NCBI GenBank assembly: GCA_913052545.1
Contig: CAJXEF010000015.1
Coordinates: 1 to 20,913 of the forward strand
Source: an uncultured Chloroflexota bacterium
Lineage (GTDB): Bacteria; Chloroflexota; Dehalococcoidia; UBA3495
Direction of reading: 5' to 3'
Length of the DNA: 20,913 nt
The translations under genes and the position numbers were made by a program. The notes beneath the pieces were generated by a model. The model saw only the letters and a program-made list of their open reading frames with translations. It ran no database searches and was not told the origin of the DNA. Within the stretch, counting starts at the first letter, position 1; the number at the start of each line of letters is the position of its first letter. Below are positions 7,111-14,522 of this stretch, one piece after another.

Positions 7111-7821
7111 GTGACAGAATTACTTTTCCTTAAAGATAGCTACATAAAAGAATTTGCCGCCAATGTCCTAGAATGTGTTGAAGGGGGTGTGGTGTTGGAT
7201 CGAACGGCTTTTTACATTGGCGGAGGAGGGCAACCTTATGACCAAGGGATTTTGTCAACTAATGAAACCCGATATCAAGTAAACCGTGTTAGTAGGAAAG
7301 ACAGTAAAGTGATCCATTTTATTGAAGGGGACCAACCTGCTATCGGCAGCAACGTTCACGGTCTATTAGATTGGGATCGCAGATATCGTTTAATGCGTAC
7401 ACATACCGCACTCCACATCCTGTCAGGGATAGTTTGGAGGGACTTTGGAGCGAAAGTTACCGGAGGTGATATGCAACCAGGGACTGCCCGCATGGATTTT
7501 GAACTGGAACATATTAGCTCCTCATTTTCAAATGAGATATACGAGAAAGTAAACCAAGAAGTTAAAGCGGGAAGATCCATTAACGTCGGATTTTTGAGTA
7601 GAGACGAGGCAGAATTGGAACCTGACCTGATACGGACCAAAATCAACTTATTACCGTCGGATATCACAGAAATCAGAACAATAGACATATCAGGGCTAGA
7701 CCTGCAAGCTGACGGGGGAACACACGTTGCCAATACTCTAGAAGTAGGTGAAATAAGTATAGTAGGCCATGAAAGTAAGGGACGTATCAACAAGCGTTTA
7801 CGGATCTCCCTCCAATCCTAA
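7111..7821 (+). CDS. alaX: alanyl-tRNA editing protein (AlaX family)
   Basis: A 236-residue free-standing editing domain related to that of alanyl-tRNA synthetase, expected to hydrolyse Ser-tRNA(Ala) or Gly-tRNA(Ala). The N-terminal small beta domain shows TAFYIGGGGQPYDQG (32-46), as in AlaX-M proteins. The zinc-site motif HTALH is at 98-102, and the second motif DGGTHVANT at 201-209 supplies His205. The Cys that usually opens that second motif (C-G-G-T-H) is Asp201 here. It starts at GTG, with AGAGGG a few bases upstream. The gene is a singleton between dnaN (divergent) and the hydantoinase operon. Confidence 0.88.
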   Translation: MTELLFLKDSYIKEFAANVLECVEGGVVLDRTAFYIGGGGQPYDQGILSTNETRYQVNRVSRKDSKVIHFIEGDQPAIGSNVHGLLDWDRRYRLMRTHTALHILSGIVWRDFGAKVTGGDMQPGTARMDFELEHISSSFSNEIYEKVNQEVKAGRSINVGFLSRDEAELEPDLIRTKINLLPSDITEIRTIDISGLDLQADGGTHVANTLEVGEISIVGHESKGRINKRLRISLQS

Positions 7822-7940
7822 CACCTATTTTGGTTCCCAAAAAAATTAGAAGCTAACCCAATTTCATGCAATTGGCATTCAATATACAGAAAACAACTAG
7901 GTTATAAATCATAGCCATCTCACGGAGGTTTAAAGAGAAA

Positions 7941-9968
7941 ATGCCGAAACGGATCTTCGGTATAGATGTAGGCGGAACTTTCACCGATATCGCAGTGATA
8001 ACGGATGGACACCTTGAGATTCACAAGTTGTCCTCCACTCTAGATCCCTCGATAGGCGTGATGCAAGGGCTATCGGAGCTATTAAAAGAATTGGCTCCTG
8101 AGCAAACCGGTTGGGACGAATCGGCCCAATTTGTACACGGTTCAACAGTAGCTACCAATGCACTCCTAGAAGGCAAAGGATCTAGAACCGCATTAATTAC
8201 AACTTTGGGATTTGAAGATGTTTTAGAGATAGGCAGGCAAGCACGATCTGACCTCTATGACTTTAATATAGAAAGATCTCCTGCATTAGCTCCATGGGAA
8301 TTAAGATTCGGAGTATCTGAAAGGATTGATCATACTGGAACTATCATCGAAGATTTGACTCCTGAATCTATCGAAACGTTGATTAAACTCTTGGATGAGG
8401 CTGAAGTCGAGTCAGTTGCCATATCAACTCTCTTTTCGTTTCTCAATCCAGTGCACGAAAATATGATTGTGAATTCTTTGGCCAAATTACCCAACCCTCC
8501 GTTCACTTCCATATCGAGCCAAATTCTACCCGAGTTTCGAGAATATGAACGAACCAGTACAGTAGTAGTTAACTCTTACGTCGGTCCAATAATGTCCGAA
8601 TATCTTGGTAGGCTTGAAATTTCTTTGAGTAAGAATCTACGTATAATGCAATCTTCCGGGGGAAGCATAACTACAACACTCGCCTCCGAACAACCCGTAA
8701 GGACCATCTTAAGCGGACCGGCAGGGGGTGTTGTCGGCGCTTTCCACACTGGAATGCGAGCAGGATATCCCGACATCATAACCCTAGATATGGGTGGAAC
8801 CTCAACAGATGTATCTGTATGCCCGGGGCTAATCAAACAGACTACCTCTGCAAAGGTAGGAGGATACCCCATAGGGGTTCCGATGATAGAAATTCATACT
8901 GTTGGAGCCGGAGGAGGCTCCATAGCTCGCGTAGACTCAGGAGGAGCCCTGGTGGTCGGGCCCGAATCCGCAGGTGCCGATCCAGGGCCTGCCTGTTATG
9001 GCAAAGGAACAGAGATTACAGTAAGCGACGCAAACCTTGTGCTCGGGAGACTCCAAGCGAATCATTTCCTCGGTGGCCAAATAAAGTTGGACCTCCAACG
9101 TTCGATTGAATTACTTGATGATCTAGCTACGGAAATCGGGACAACTAGAGAAAACGCGGCACTTGGGATAATTCGGGTAGTAAATTCGAATATGGAGCGG
9201 GCGATTAGATCTATATCATTAGAGAGAGGACATGACCCAAGACAGTTTACTCTAATTCCCTTTGGAGGGGCAGGCCCGATGCATGCGTGTGAATTAGCAG
9301 AAGATCTTGGGATACCCCGAATCCTGATACCAGAACATCCAGGAGTCCTCTCAGCTCTAGGTGTTGCTATAGCCGATGTCATCAAAGATTATTCAAGAAC
9401 AGTAATGTTACGAGGCGAAGATATTAACCACCTCAGACTCGAAGAAGAATTTCACGGAATGGAGAGTCAAGCCAAAGAGCAATTTCATAGAGAAGGATTC
9501 AACTCGTCTCAAATAATTACGCACAGGCTAGTCGATACTCGGTATCTTGGGCAGTCTTTTGAACTGCCCGTTAATTACCCTGAGAGACCAAGTCGTGGGG
9601 ATCTTACCCGCTCAATTTCTGCCAGTTTCTACAAAGCACATATGCAACGATTCGGATATGCCGACAAATCACAGCCTATTGAAATCGTAAATCTCCGGGT
9701 TCAAGCCGAAATGCCTGTTGAAAAACCTGAATTAATCGAAAAACCATCCATCGGCCCTGACCCTTCTAAAGCGGTGGCCGGTTTTTCTCACGTCACATTC
9801 TCAACCGGGTCACAGTCAGCTATTATGTATCATAGATCTTTACTGGAACCAGGAAATTACATCAAGGGGCCTGCCCTTCTTCTACAAATGGACTCGACCA
9901 TAGTCTTATCTCAGGGATGGTCCGGGATAATAGACGGATTTGGAAACTTAATCGTAACTATTTCTTGA
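7941..9968 (+). CDS. hyuA: hydantoinase/oxoprolinase A subunit (HyuA)
   Basis: A 675-residue ATP-binding subunit of the 5-oxoprolinase/N-methylhydantoinase family, which with HyuB couples ATP hydrolysis to opening of a cyclic amide. The actin-like N-terminal domain begins GIDVGGTFTDIAV (7-19) and carries HGSTVATNALLE (66-77). The central hydantoinase/oxoprolinase domain has SGPAGGVVGA (258-267), LDMGGTSTDVSV (282-293), GAGGGSIARVDSGG (322-335), ESAGADPGPACYG (342-354) and FGGAGPMHACELAE (441-454). The C-terminal domain ends GPALLLQMDSTIVLSQGWSG. GGAGG lies 12 bases before the ATG. It opens a likely operon with the PIG-L gene (53-base gap) and hyuB. The substrate could be 5-oxoproline, a hydantoin, or another lactam or carbonyl; family members differ and sequence does not decide. 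Confidence 0.93.
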   Translation: MPKRIFGIDVGGTFTDIAVITDGHLEIHKLSSTLDPSIGVMQGLSELLKELAPEQTGWDESAQFVHGSTVATNALLEGKGSRTALITTLGFEDVLEIGRQARSDLYDFNIERSPALAPWELRFGVSERIDHTGTIIEDLTPESIETLIKLLDEAEVESVAISTLFSFLNPVHENMIVNSLAKLPNPPFTSISSQILPEFREYERTSTVVVNSYVGPIMSEYLGRLEISLSKNLRIMQSSGGSITTTLASEQPVRTILSGPAGGVVGAFHTGMRAGYPDIITLDMGGTSTDVSVCPGLIKQTTSAKVGGYPIGVPMIEIHTVGAGGGSIARVDSGGALVVGPESAGADPGPACYGKGTEITVSDANLVLGRLQANHFLGGQIKLDLQRSIELLDDLATEIGTTRENAALGIIRVVNSNMERAIRSISLERGHDPRQFTLIPFGGAGPMHACELAEDLGIPRILIPEHPGVLSALGVAIADVIKDYSRTVMLRGEDINHLRLEEEFHGMESQAKEQFHREGFNSSQIITHRLVDTRYLGQSFELPVNYPERPSRGDLTRSISASFYKAHMQRFGYADKSQPIEIVNLRVQAEMPVEKPELIEKPSIGPDPSKAVAGFSHVTFSTGSQSAIMYHRSLLEPGNYIKGPALLLQMDSTIVLSQGWSGIIDGFGNLIVTIS

Positions 9969-10021
9969 GGTTATCATTTCAAGCATAAAAAAGATCCCTA
10001 AAGAGGTTTTTAAAACACCTT

Positions 10022-10843
10022 ATGTCAACGAGCGACCTCAGCTTTTCCGACCTAACCATATTGGGGGTTTTTGCCCACCCTGATGACGAAGGGTTCGGAT
10101 GTGGTGGCACGTTAGCCATGTTAGCCGCGAAAGGAGCCCACTTAACCCTAGTATGTGCAACTAACGGAGATGTGGGAGAAATAAGTGACCCGAGTTTAGC
10201 TAGCCCCGAGAGGTTAGCGCAAGTTCGACAACAGGAGCTGCGTAACGCAATGCAAGTTACTGGCATATCCGATATTAGGTTCTTGAATTACAGGGACTCA
10301 GGAATGGCTGAGACAGCCGACAATCAACATCCTAATTCGCTGAATATGGCCTCTTCTTCTGAGGTAGTTGCCAAGTTGACCGACATACTAGACCAGGTAA
10401 AACCGAACCTAGTCTTAACACATGATCCAAGCGGAGGATATGGCCATCCAGATCATCTAGCAGTTAATGCACATACCACAGAGGCTTTTTATAATTCATG
10501 CAACAGATCAAACTCCTGTTTATATTACGTATGTTTTCCGAAGACGGTTTTTCAACGTATGTGGAAAGAAATGAAAGACATGGGAATAGACCCGCCATTC
10601 GCTAGTCAGGACATAGATTCCATAGGTTCTCCTGATGAAGATGTGACAACAACGCTAGATGTAAGTGATTTCGTCGAAACAAAAATCACTTCACTAAATT
10701 GCCACCGAACTCAGATGGACCCTAACGGGGCTATAAATCGACTGTCAAAACCTTTTTTGATGGATGTAATGAGCAAAGAGTATTTTAGTTTAGTAGCATT
10801 CACCAAGTTGGCTACAGCTAGAGACATATTGGGATCCTTTTAA
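10022..10843 (+). CDS. PIG-L/LmbE-family zinc deacetylase
   Basis: A 273-residue protein of the PIG-L superfamily (MshB, BshB and relatives), which use one zinc to hydrolyse N-acyl groups, often from amino sugars or their conjugates. The HPDDE motif is at 19-23 (His19 and Asp22 as ligands, Asp21 the likely base), and HDPSGGYGHPDH at 134-145 supplies the third ligand (His145) and the assisting His142. There is no signal peptide. The ATG at 10022 is kept because the first strand (LTILGVFAHPDDE) follows at once; AGAGG lies 15 bases upstream, a long spacing. It sits between hyuA and hyuB on the same strand with gaps of 53 and 44 bases, so it is probably co-transcribed with them. The substrate is unknown; a thiol-sugar role is possible but unsupported. 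Confidence 0.9.
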   Translation: MSTSDLSFSDLTILGVFAHPDDEGFGCGGTLAMLAAKGAHLTLVCATNGDVGEISDPSLASPERLAQVRQQELRNAMQVTGISDIRFLNYRDSGMAETADNQHPNSLNMASSSEVVAKLTDILDQVKPNLVLTHDPSGGYGHPDHLAVNAHTTEAFYNSCNRSNSCLYYVCFPKTVFQRMWKEMKDMGIDPPFASQDIDSIGSPDEDVTTTLDVSDFVETKITSLNCHRTQMDPNGAINRLSKPFLMDVMSKEYFSLVAFTKLATARDILGSF

Positions 10844-10887
10844 AGTAAGGGAATCGAAAGGAGCTAAGCTCATTTAAGAGGTGCGTT

Positions 10888-12480
10888 TTGCCAATAGATG
10901 CAATCAGTTTGGAAGTTTTTAAGAATCTATTTATTTCAGTGGCAGAAGAAATGGGTGTCGCACTACAAAGAACCTCCTATTCTCCAAATATTAAAGAGAG
11001 ACGAGATTTCTCGTGCGCATTATTTGACCCAGCCGGTCAAATGGTAGCTCAAGCAGCGCATCAACCTGTACACCTCGGCGCCATGCCAGCATCCGTAAGG
11101 GCCGCGTTGGATGTATACGACAAAAATTTGCGCAATGGCGACATCGTGATACTCAATGATCCCTATCTTGGCGGCACTCATCTTCCAGATATCACGTTGG
11201 TTGCACCAGTATTCATAAAGGAACAAGGAAGCCAGATCTTAGTAGGCTTTATATCTAATCGCGGCCACCATGCAGATGTAGGTGGTATGACTCCTGGTTC
11301 ATTGCCACTGTCGACGGAACTGTACCAAGAGGGGTTAATAATCCCTCCCTTGAAACTTGCCAAAAGGGGTCGTATCACCCAGGAGATCGTTCAATTGATT
11401 TGTCGGAATTCCCGCACTCCAGAAGAACGTAAAGGAGATCTGGAAGCTCAAATAGCTTCGATGCGGGTAGGTGAACGCCGATTACAGGAACTCGCTAACA
11501 AATACGGAATCTCTGAAACGCTTGAACATATGGACGCTTTGCTGGATTATTCTGAAAGGGTTACTCGCCAAGCTATTACTGGTATACCAGACGGATCCTA
11601 TAAAGTCACAGATTACATGGACGACGATGGTTTCACCGATTCTCCTGTTCCCATTCAAGTAACCATAACGGTCACTGGCGACCAAATGAAGATAGATTTC
11701 ACCGGTACATCACCACAACGCCCAGGATGTATCAACGCTCCACAAGCAGTAACTGTGTCTGCATGTCTCTACGTTATAAGGTGTGTGGTAGGAGAACAAG
11801 CTCCAGCAAACCAGGGTTGTTTACGCCCAATAGATATAATCACGCCGCTCGGAACCTTGGTAAACCCTGAACCACAGAGAGGAGTAGCCGGTGGAAACGT
11901 AGAAACATCTCAACGGATAACAGATGTCCTATTGGCTGCTTTATCTCAACCCTTACCCCATTTAATTCCGGCGTTCAGCCAAGGTACCATGAATAACCTC
12001 TTAATCGGTGGCCACGACCTTAATCGCGATAAGCCTTTTGTGTACTACGAAACAATCGGGGGAGGCATGGGAGCACGCCCGGATAGTGATGGAATTTCAG
12101 GGATACATACTCACATGACAAACACTCTGAACACACCCATCGAGGCATTGGAATTTGCTTTCCCTTTGAGGCTCAAACGTTATGGTCTAAGACGAGGATC
12201 CGGTGGAGATGGCAAATTTAAAGGAGGAGACGGGATAGTACGCGACGTGGAATTTCTGGCCCCAGCTCGCGTTACATTATTATCAGAACGTCGCAAACAT
12301 AGCCCACCCGGACTTCATGGAGGACACCACGGAGAGACCGGAGAAAATGTCTTATTCAGAGGGGGCTACGAAGAAATCCATCTATCCGGAAAGGAAACTC
12401 TGGATGTTACCGCCGGCGACATACTGAGTATACGGACCCCTGGCGGAGGAGGCTGGGGCACCCCTATTCATGAGGATTAA
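10888..12480 (+). CDS. hyuB: hydantoinase/oxoprolinase B subunit (HyuB)
   Basis: A 530-residue partner of HyuA in ATP-dependent cyclic-amide hydrolysis. Family marks, in order: VAEEMGVALQRTSYSPNIKE near 18-37, NDPYLGGTHLPD at 90-101, SNRGHHADVGGMTPGS at 123-138, DFTGTSPQRPGCINAP, GGGMGARPDSDGISGIHTHM, a Gly-rich RRGSGGDGKFKGGDG, LSERRKHSPPGLHGG, and the C-terminal TPGGGGWG. The start is TTG at 10888, preceded by AGAGGTG four bases upstream; PIDAISLEVFKN directly after it is the usual family beginning. It ends the three-gene operon, and a long hairpin follows 12 bases after the stop codon. Confidence 0.93.
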   Translation: MPIDAISLEVFKNLFISVAEEMGVALQRTSYSPNIKERRDFSCALFDPAGQMVAQAAHQPVHLGAMPASVRAALDVYDKNLRNGDIVILNDPYLGGTHLPDITLVAPVFIKEQGSQILVGFISNRGHHADVGGMTPGSLPLSTELYQEGLIIPPLKLAKRGRITQEIVQLICRNSRTPEERKGDLEAQIASMRVGERRLQELANKYGISETLEHMDALLDYSERVTRQAITGIPDGSYKVTDYMDDDGFTDSPVPIQVTITVTGDQMKIDFTGTSPQRPGCINAPQAVTVSACLYVIRCVVGEQAPANQGCLRPIDIITPLGTLVNPEPQRGVAGGNVETSQRITDVLLAALSQPLPHLIPAFSQGTMNNLLIGGHDLNRDKPFVYYETIGGGMGARPDSDGISGIHTHMTNTLNTPIEALEFAFPLRLKRYGLRRGSGGDGKFKGGDGIVRDVEFLAPARVTLLSERRKHSPPGLHGGHHGETGENVLFRGGYEEIHLSGKETLDVTAGDILSIRTPGGGGWGTPIHED

Positions 12481-12491
12481 CTCCAAATGGC

Positions 12492-12531
12492 GATGTTGAT
12501 ATATTGGATCATAATCCCATATATCAACATC
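12492..12531. terminator. hairpin after hyuB
   Basis: Bases 12492-12504 pair perfectly with 12519-12531 (13 bp, GATGTTGATATAT). After one mismatch, GGAT (12506-12509) pairs with ATCC (12514-12517) around a CATA tetraloop. It starts 12 bases after the hyuB stop, where a terminator is expected, but no T-run follows on the plus strand, only CATTCAAAATAAAATAG. It is either an atypical terminator or a 3'-end protector. Confidence 0.55.
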
Positions 12532-12570
12532 ATTCAAAATAAAATAGATATAGCATACTTGTTTCTATAC

Positions 12571-12579
12571 TGGTATAAT
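12571..12579 (+). promoter_or_regulatory. extended -10 promoter (TGGTATAAT)
   Basis: A perfect TATAAT (12574-12579) with TGG extension. The -35 region 17 bases upstream is poor. It drives the small Cys/His protein gene, giving a leader of about 120 bases. Confidence 0.6.
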
Positions 12580-12590
12580 GCGGCTGAAAG

Positions 12591-12605
12591 TACCGCCCGG
12601 CGGTA
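12591..12605. promoter_or_regulatory. operator-like dyad TACCGCCCGGCGGTA
   Basis: A perfect 7-1-7 inverted repeat centred on 12598, starting 11 bases after the -10 hexamer, so it would cover about +5 to +19 of the transcript. This is a classic place for repressor binding. The ACCG...CGGT half-sites resemble those of TetR-family operators. With a one-base centre it is a better protein site than an RNA hairpin. No regulator gene is adjacent. Confidence 0.5.
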
Positions 12606-12613
12606 ATATTAGC

Positions 12614-12654
12614 TTACCAGGGTCATGGCTTAGTAGAAGATTCTAAGTAACCCT
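12614..12654 (+). other. predicted leader hairpin upstream of the Cys/His protein gene
   Basis: In the leader, AGGGT and CTTAG pair with downstream CTAAG and ACCCT, giving two short stems separated by an asymmetric internal loop around a nine-base loop. I do not recognise a riboswitch class. The remaining leader down to GAGGAGG before the ATG at 12705 shows nothing further. Confidence 0.3.
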
Positions 12655-12704
12655 CGGCAGACGAACCCCCGACCCAGTAAGACCAAGTTGAGGAGGAAAT
12701 TGGT

Positions 12705-12974
12705 ATGCCGCAAATGTATGCCCGGTGTAATAACTTTATGTCGGGAGCCACCGCAACCCCGGGAGACAATTGTAAGTATATTGCACTTGGGGAATCTGAA
12801 GATGAAGTCTACGGATTAGTCGTAGAACATCTTAATACAGTTCACGCTGACAAGTTTAAAGATGGTGGATATACCGCAGCAGATCTAGAAAATACCATCC
12901 GACGGTGCGTGTTTACCAAAGGCACGAAGACTATTCATAATCGTGGGCCGGACCCTGAAGCAAACCATTCCTAG
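12705..12974 (+). CDS. small DUF1059-like Cys/His protein
   Basis: An 89-residue protein resembling the DUF1059 small putative metal-binding family: Cys8 and Cys23 in an N-terminal loop region, then EDEVYGLVVEHLNTVH, a helix carrying His42 and His47, and a final helix with Cys68. The C-x14-C and H-x4-H spacing suggests a zinc site, though the family's biochemical role is not established. GAGGAGG gives a strong ribosome site before the ATG at 12705. It is a single-gene transcript with its own extended -10 promoter, operator-like dyad and intrinsic terminator, so it looks independently regulated. The family assignment is by pattern and should be checked. Confidence 0.65.
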   Translation: MPQMYARCNNFMSGATATPGDNCKYIALGESEDEVYGLVVEHLNTVHADKFKDGGYTAADLENTIRRCVFTKGTKTIHNRGPDPEANHS

Positions 12975-12990
12975 AAGAAAAGACCTCGAA

Positions 12991-13030
12991 AAGATATAGA
13001 TGTCCCGGGAGACCGGGGCATCTATATTTT
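12991..13030. terminator. intrinsic terminator, probably bidirectional
   Basis: A stem of 15 pairs (12994-13008 with 13013-13027, one G-U) closes on a GAGA (GNRA) tetraloop, with three further weaker pairs below. TTTT follows on the plus strand and CTTTT on the minus strand. It lies in the 65-base gap between two convergent genes and can serve both. Confidence 0.85.
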
Positions 13031-13039
13031 GGGCCCTAA

Positions 13040-13384
13040 TTAATTGCCATCATCAAAACTAACCATGACAATAGCATTCGCAATTAACGTTCCGTCAGTT
13101 CCTCCATCGTTCAATTCCTCAAGGCCCCCCTGAACAACTTTAATGTATCCTGTCCCGTGGGGTAACGTCTCTAGTACTGCCTTACCATCCACTAAATCTG
13201 GTTTTGGAACACCAATCGTTACATCCACCCTCATGTCATCCGCACTCTTGCCTATGAGGCGTTGAAACCCCAAACTACTATGATGCAAAGCATCAAATAC
13301 GGCCCTTTTCGCCGCACTAGTGTAATCCAATCCATGAACATCAACACCCATCCCCATCTCAGTAACACACCTAACCAAAGCCAT
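13040..13384 (-). CDS. Lin0512-family protein
   Basis: A 114-residue protein of the Lin0512 (TIGR02058-type) family, conserved but uncharacterised. Recognisable stretches are EMGMGVDVHGLDYTSAAKRA, VFDALHHSSLGFQRLIG, and MRVDVTIGVPKPDLVDGKAV followed by VLETLPHGTGYIKVVQGG. It has no signal peptide or membrane segment and would be a small alpha/beta cytoplasmic protein. GGGAGG lies seven bases before the ATG at 13384. It is convergent with the Cys/His protein gene and divergent from modABC. Confidence 0.85.
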   Translation of the reverse strand: MALVRCVTEMGMGVDVHGLDYTSAAKRAVFDALHHSSLGFQRLIGKSADDMRVDVTIGVPKPDLVDGKAVLETLPHGTGYIKVVQGGLEELNDGGTDGTLIANAIVMVSFDDGN

Positions 13385-13406
13385 ATCTCGCCTCCCTGAT
13401 ATCTTG

Positions 13407-13443
13407 TTTATAATCGTGCATGTAGGTTGTGCAATCTATTGCA
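13407..13443 (-). promoter_or_regulatory. promoter of the Lin0512 gene with overlapping dyad
   Basis: On the minus strand, TTGCAC (13434-13429) and TATAAA (13412-13407) are 16 bases apart, giving a leader of about 16 bases with the Shine-Dalgarno inside it. A 14-bp dyad TGCAAT-CT-ATTGCA (13430-13443) covers the -35 hexamer, a position that would block polymerase if a protein bound it. Confidence 0.4.
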
Positions 13444-13679
13444 AGCTGCAGAAGACCACTATTCTAATTAGACACCTCTGTTATACCACCGTCAAGAAGG
13501 GATTAAAAGGAAGCCGTTAGCTTATCACATCAGCAACAAATATCAGGTCAAAATTAAACCTGTAAAAAATAGCTCGATCCTCTATGATCCTAAATGATAA
13601 AATAAATTGATCTACCTAACTGTCCGACACCAACTAATTACTTATTGTTTCGCTAATTTTAAACTAGGAAGCTAGTACC
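13444..13679. other. intergenic region upstream of modA
   Basis: This AT-rich stretch completes a 295-base gap. I see no molybdenum-cofactor riboswitch structure, no tRNA and no clear ModE-like dyad. AGGAAG at 13666-13671 is the likely ribosome site of modA. Confidence 0.4.
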
Positions 13680-14522
13680 ATAAACCGACTAATTAGATTT
13701 ATAATTCCCACTGCCCTATTTATCTCTATCGCCGCCTGTGTTATGACAAGTGAGCATGACCGAAAGAATGAAATACCAACTGAGCAATTGGTAATCATGG
13801 CAGCTTCTTCGTTAACCGATGTTTTACCAGAAATTGGGAGGCAATTTAACAAGTTACATCCCAACATAGATTTGTCGTTCAATTTCGACGGCAGTCAACG
13901 TATACGGACTCAATTAATACTTGGAGCTCGCGCAGATATTTTTATCTCAGCAGATTGGAAACAAACAAAAGATCTAGAAGACGCTAACCTCACTTTAAGC
14001 GCAGGTAAATCATTCGCTCATAACAAGTTAAGTATCATAACTCACGAAAAATCTACCACAAAACCTGGCACGCCTATACGAAAGCTAGAAGACCTAGCGA
14101 CTCCTGGGATAAAATTAGTACTGGCAAATAATAATGTTCCTGCTGGTAGATATGCGAGACATATGCTAGAGCGCGCAGAAGATTCCAAAAGTCTCGGGAC
14201 AGGATTTAAAGATCAGGTCCTGCATAACCTGATATCCAATGAATCCAACGTTAGGAGCGTACTCCAAAAAGTATCGTTGGGAGAAGCGGATGCAGGGGTG
14301 GTATATCATACAGATGTAAAACCAAATGTTGAAAATCTGAAATTAATAGCCATTCCAACAGATATAAATCTGACAACTTCATACCCTGTAGTTGTACTAA
14401 ATGACTCAAGGCAATATTCTTTAGCTCGACAATTCGTGACGTTCCTATATTCTGATCATGCCCGAGCCACATTATCGAAGTATGGGTTCGATCCTACAGA
14501 CTCTGCACTATTGATTGAATAA
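13680..14522 (+). CDS. modA: molybdate ABC transporter substrate-binding lipoprotein ModA (AUA start)
   Basis: The periplasmic-type binding protein that captures molybdate or tungstate for ModBC. It opens with MAASSLTDVLPEIG, then FNFDGSQRIRTQLILGARADIF, both standard ModA oxyanion-site segments, and later PAGRYARHMLE and GEADAGVVYHTDV. The first ATG (13743) would leave no export signal. Reading back in frame from it gives NRLIRFIIPTALFISIAAC, a complete lipoprotein signal with lipobox I-A-A-C (Cys20), before a stop at 13665. The only start-like codon with a ribosome site is ATA 13680, eight bases after AGGAAG; no ATG, GTG or TTG exists in that segment. This gives 280 residues. Either initiation is at AUA or a base was misread. 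The stop overlaps the modB start. Confidence 0.88.
   Translation: MNRLIRFIIPTALFISIAACVMTSEHDRKNEIPTEQLVIMAASSLTDVLPEIGRQFNKLHPNIDLSFNFDGSQRIRTQLILGARADIFISADWKQTKDLEDANLTLSAGKSFAHNKLSIITHEKSTTKPGTPIRKLEDLATPGIKLVLANNNVPAGRYARHMLERAEDSKSLGTGFKDQVLHNLISNESNVRSVLQKVSLGEADAGVVYHTDVKPNVENLKLIAIPTDINLTTSYPVVVLNDSRQYSLARQFVTFLYSDHARATLSKYGFDPTDSALLIE

Noticed and set aside
13444..13679. Molybdenum-cofactor riboswitch upstream of modA
   Set aside because: No matching helices or conserved segments could be seen; the stretch is AT-rich with only short chance pairings.
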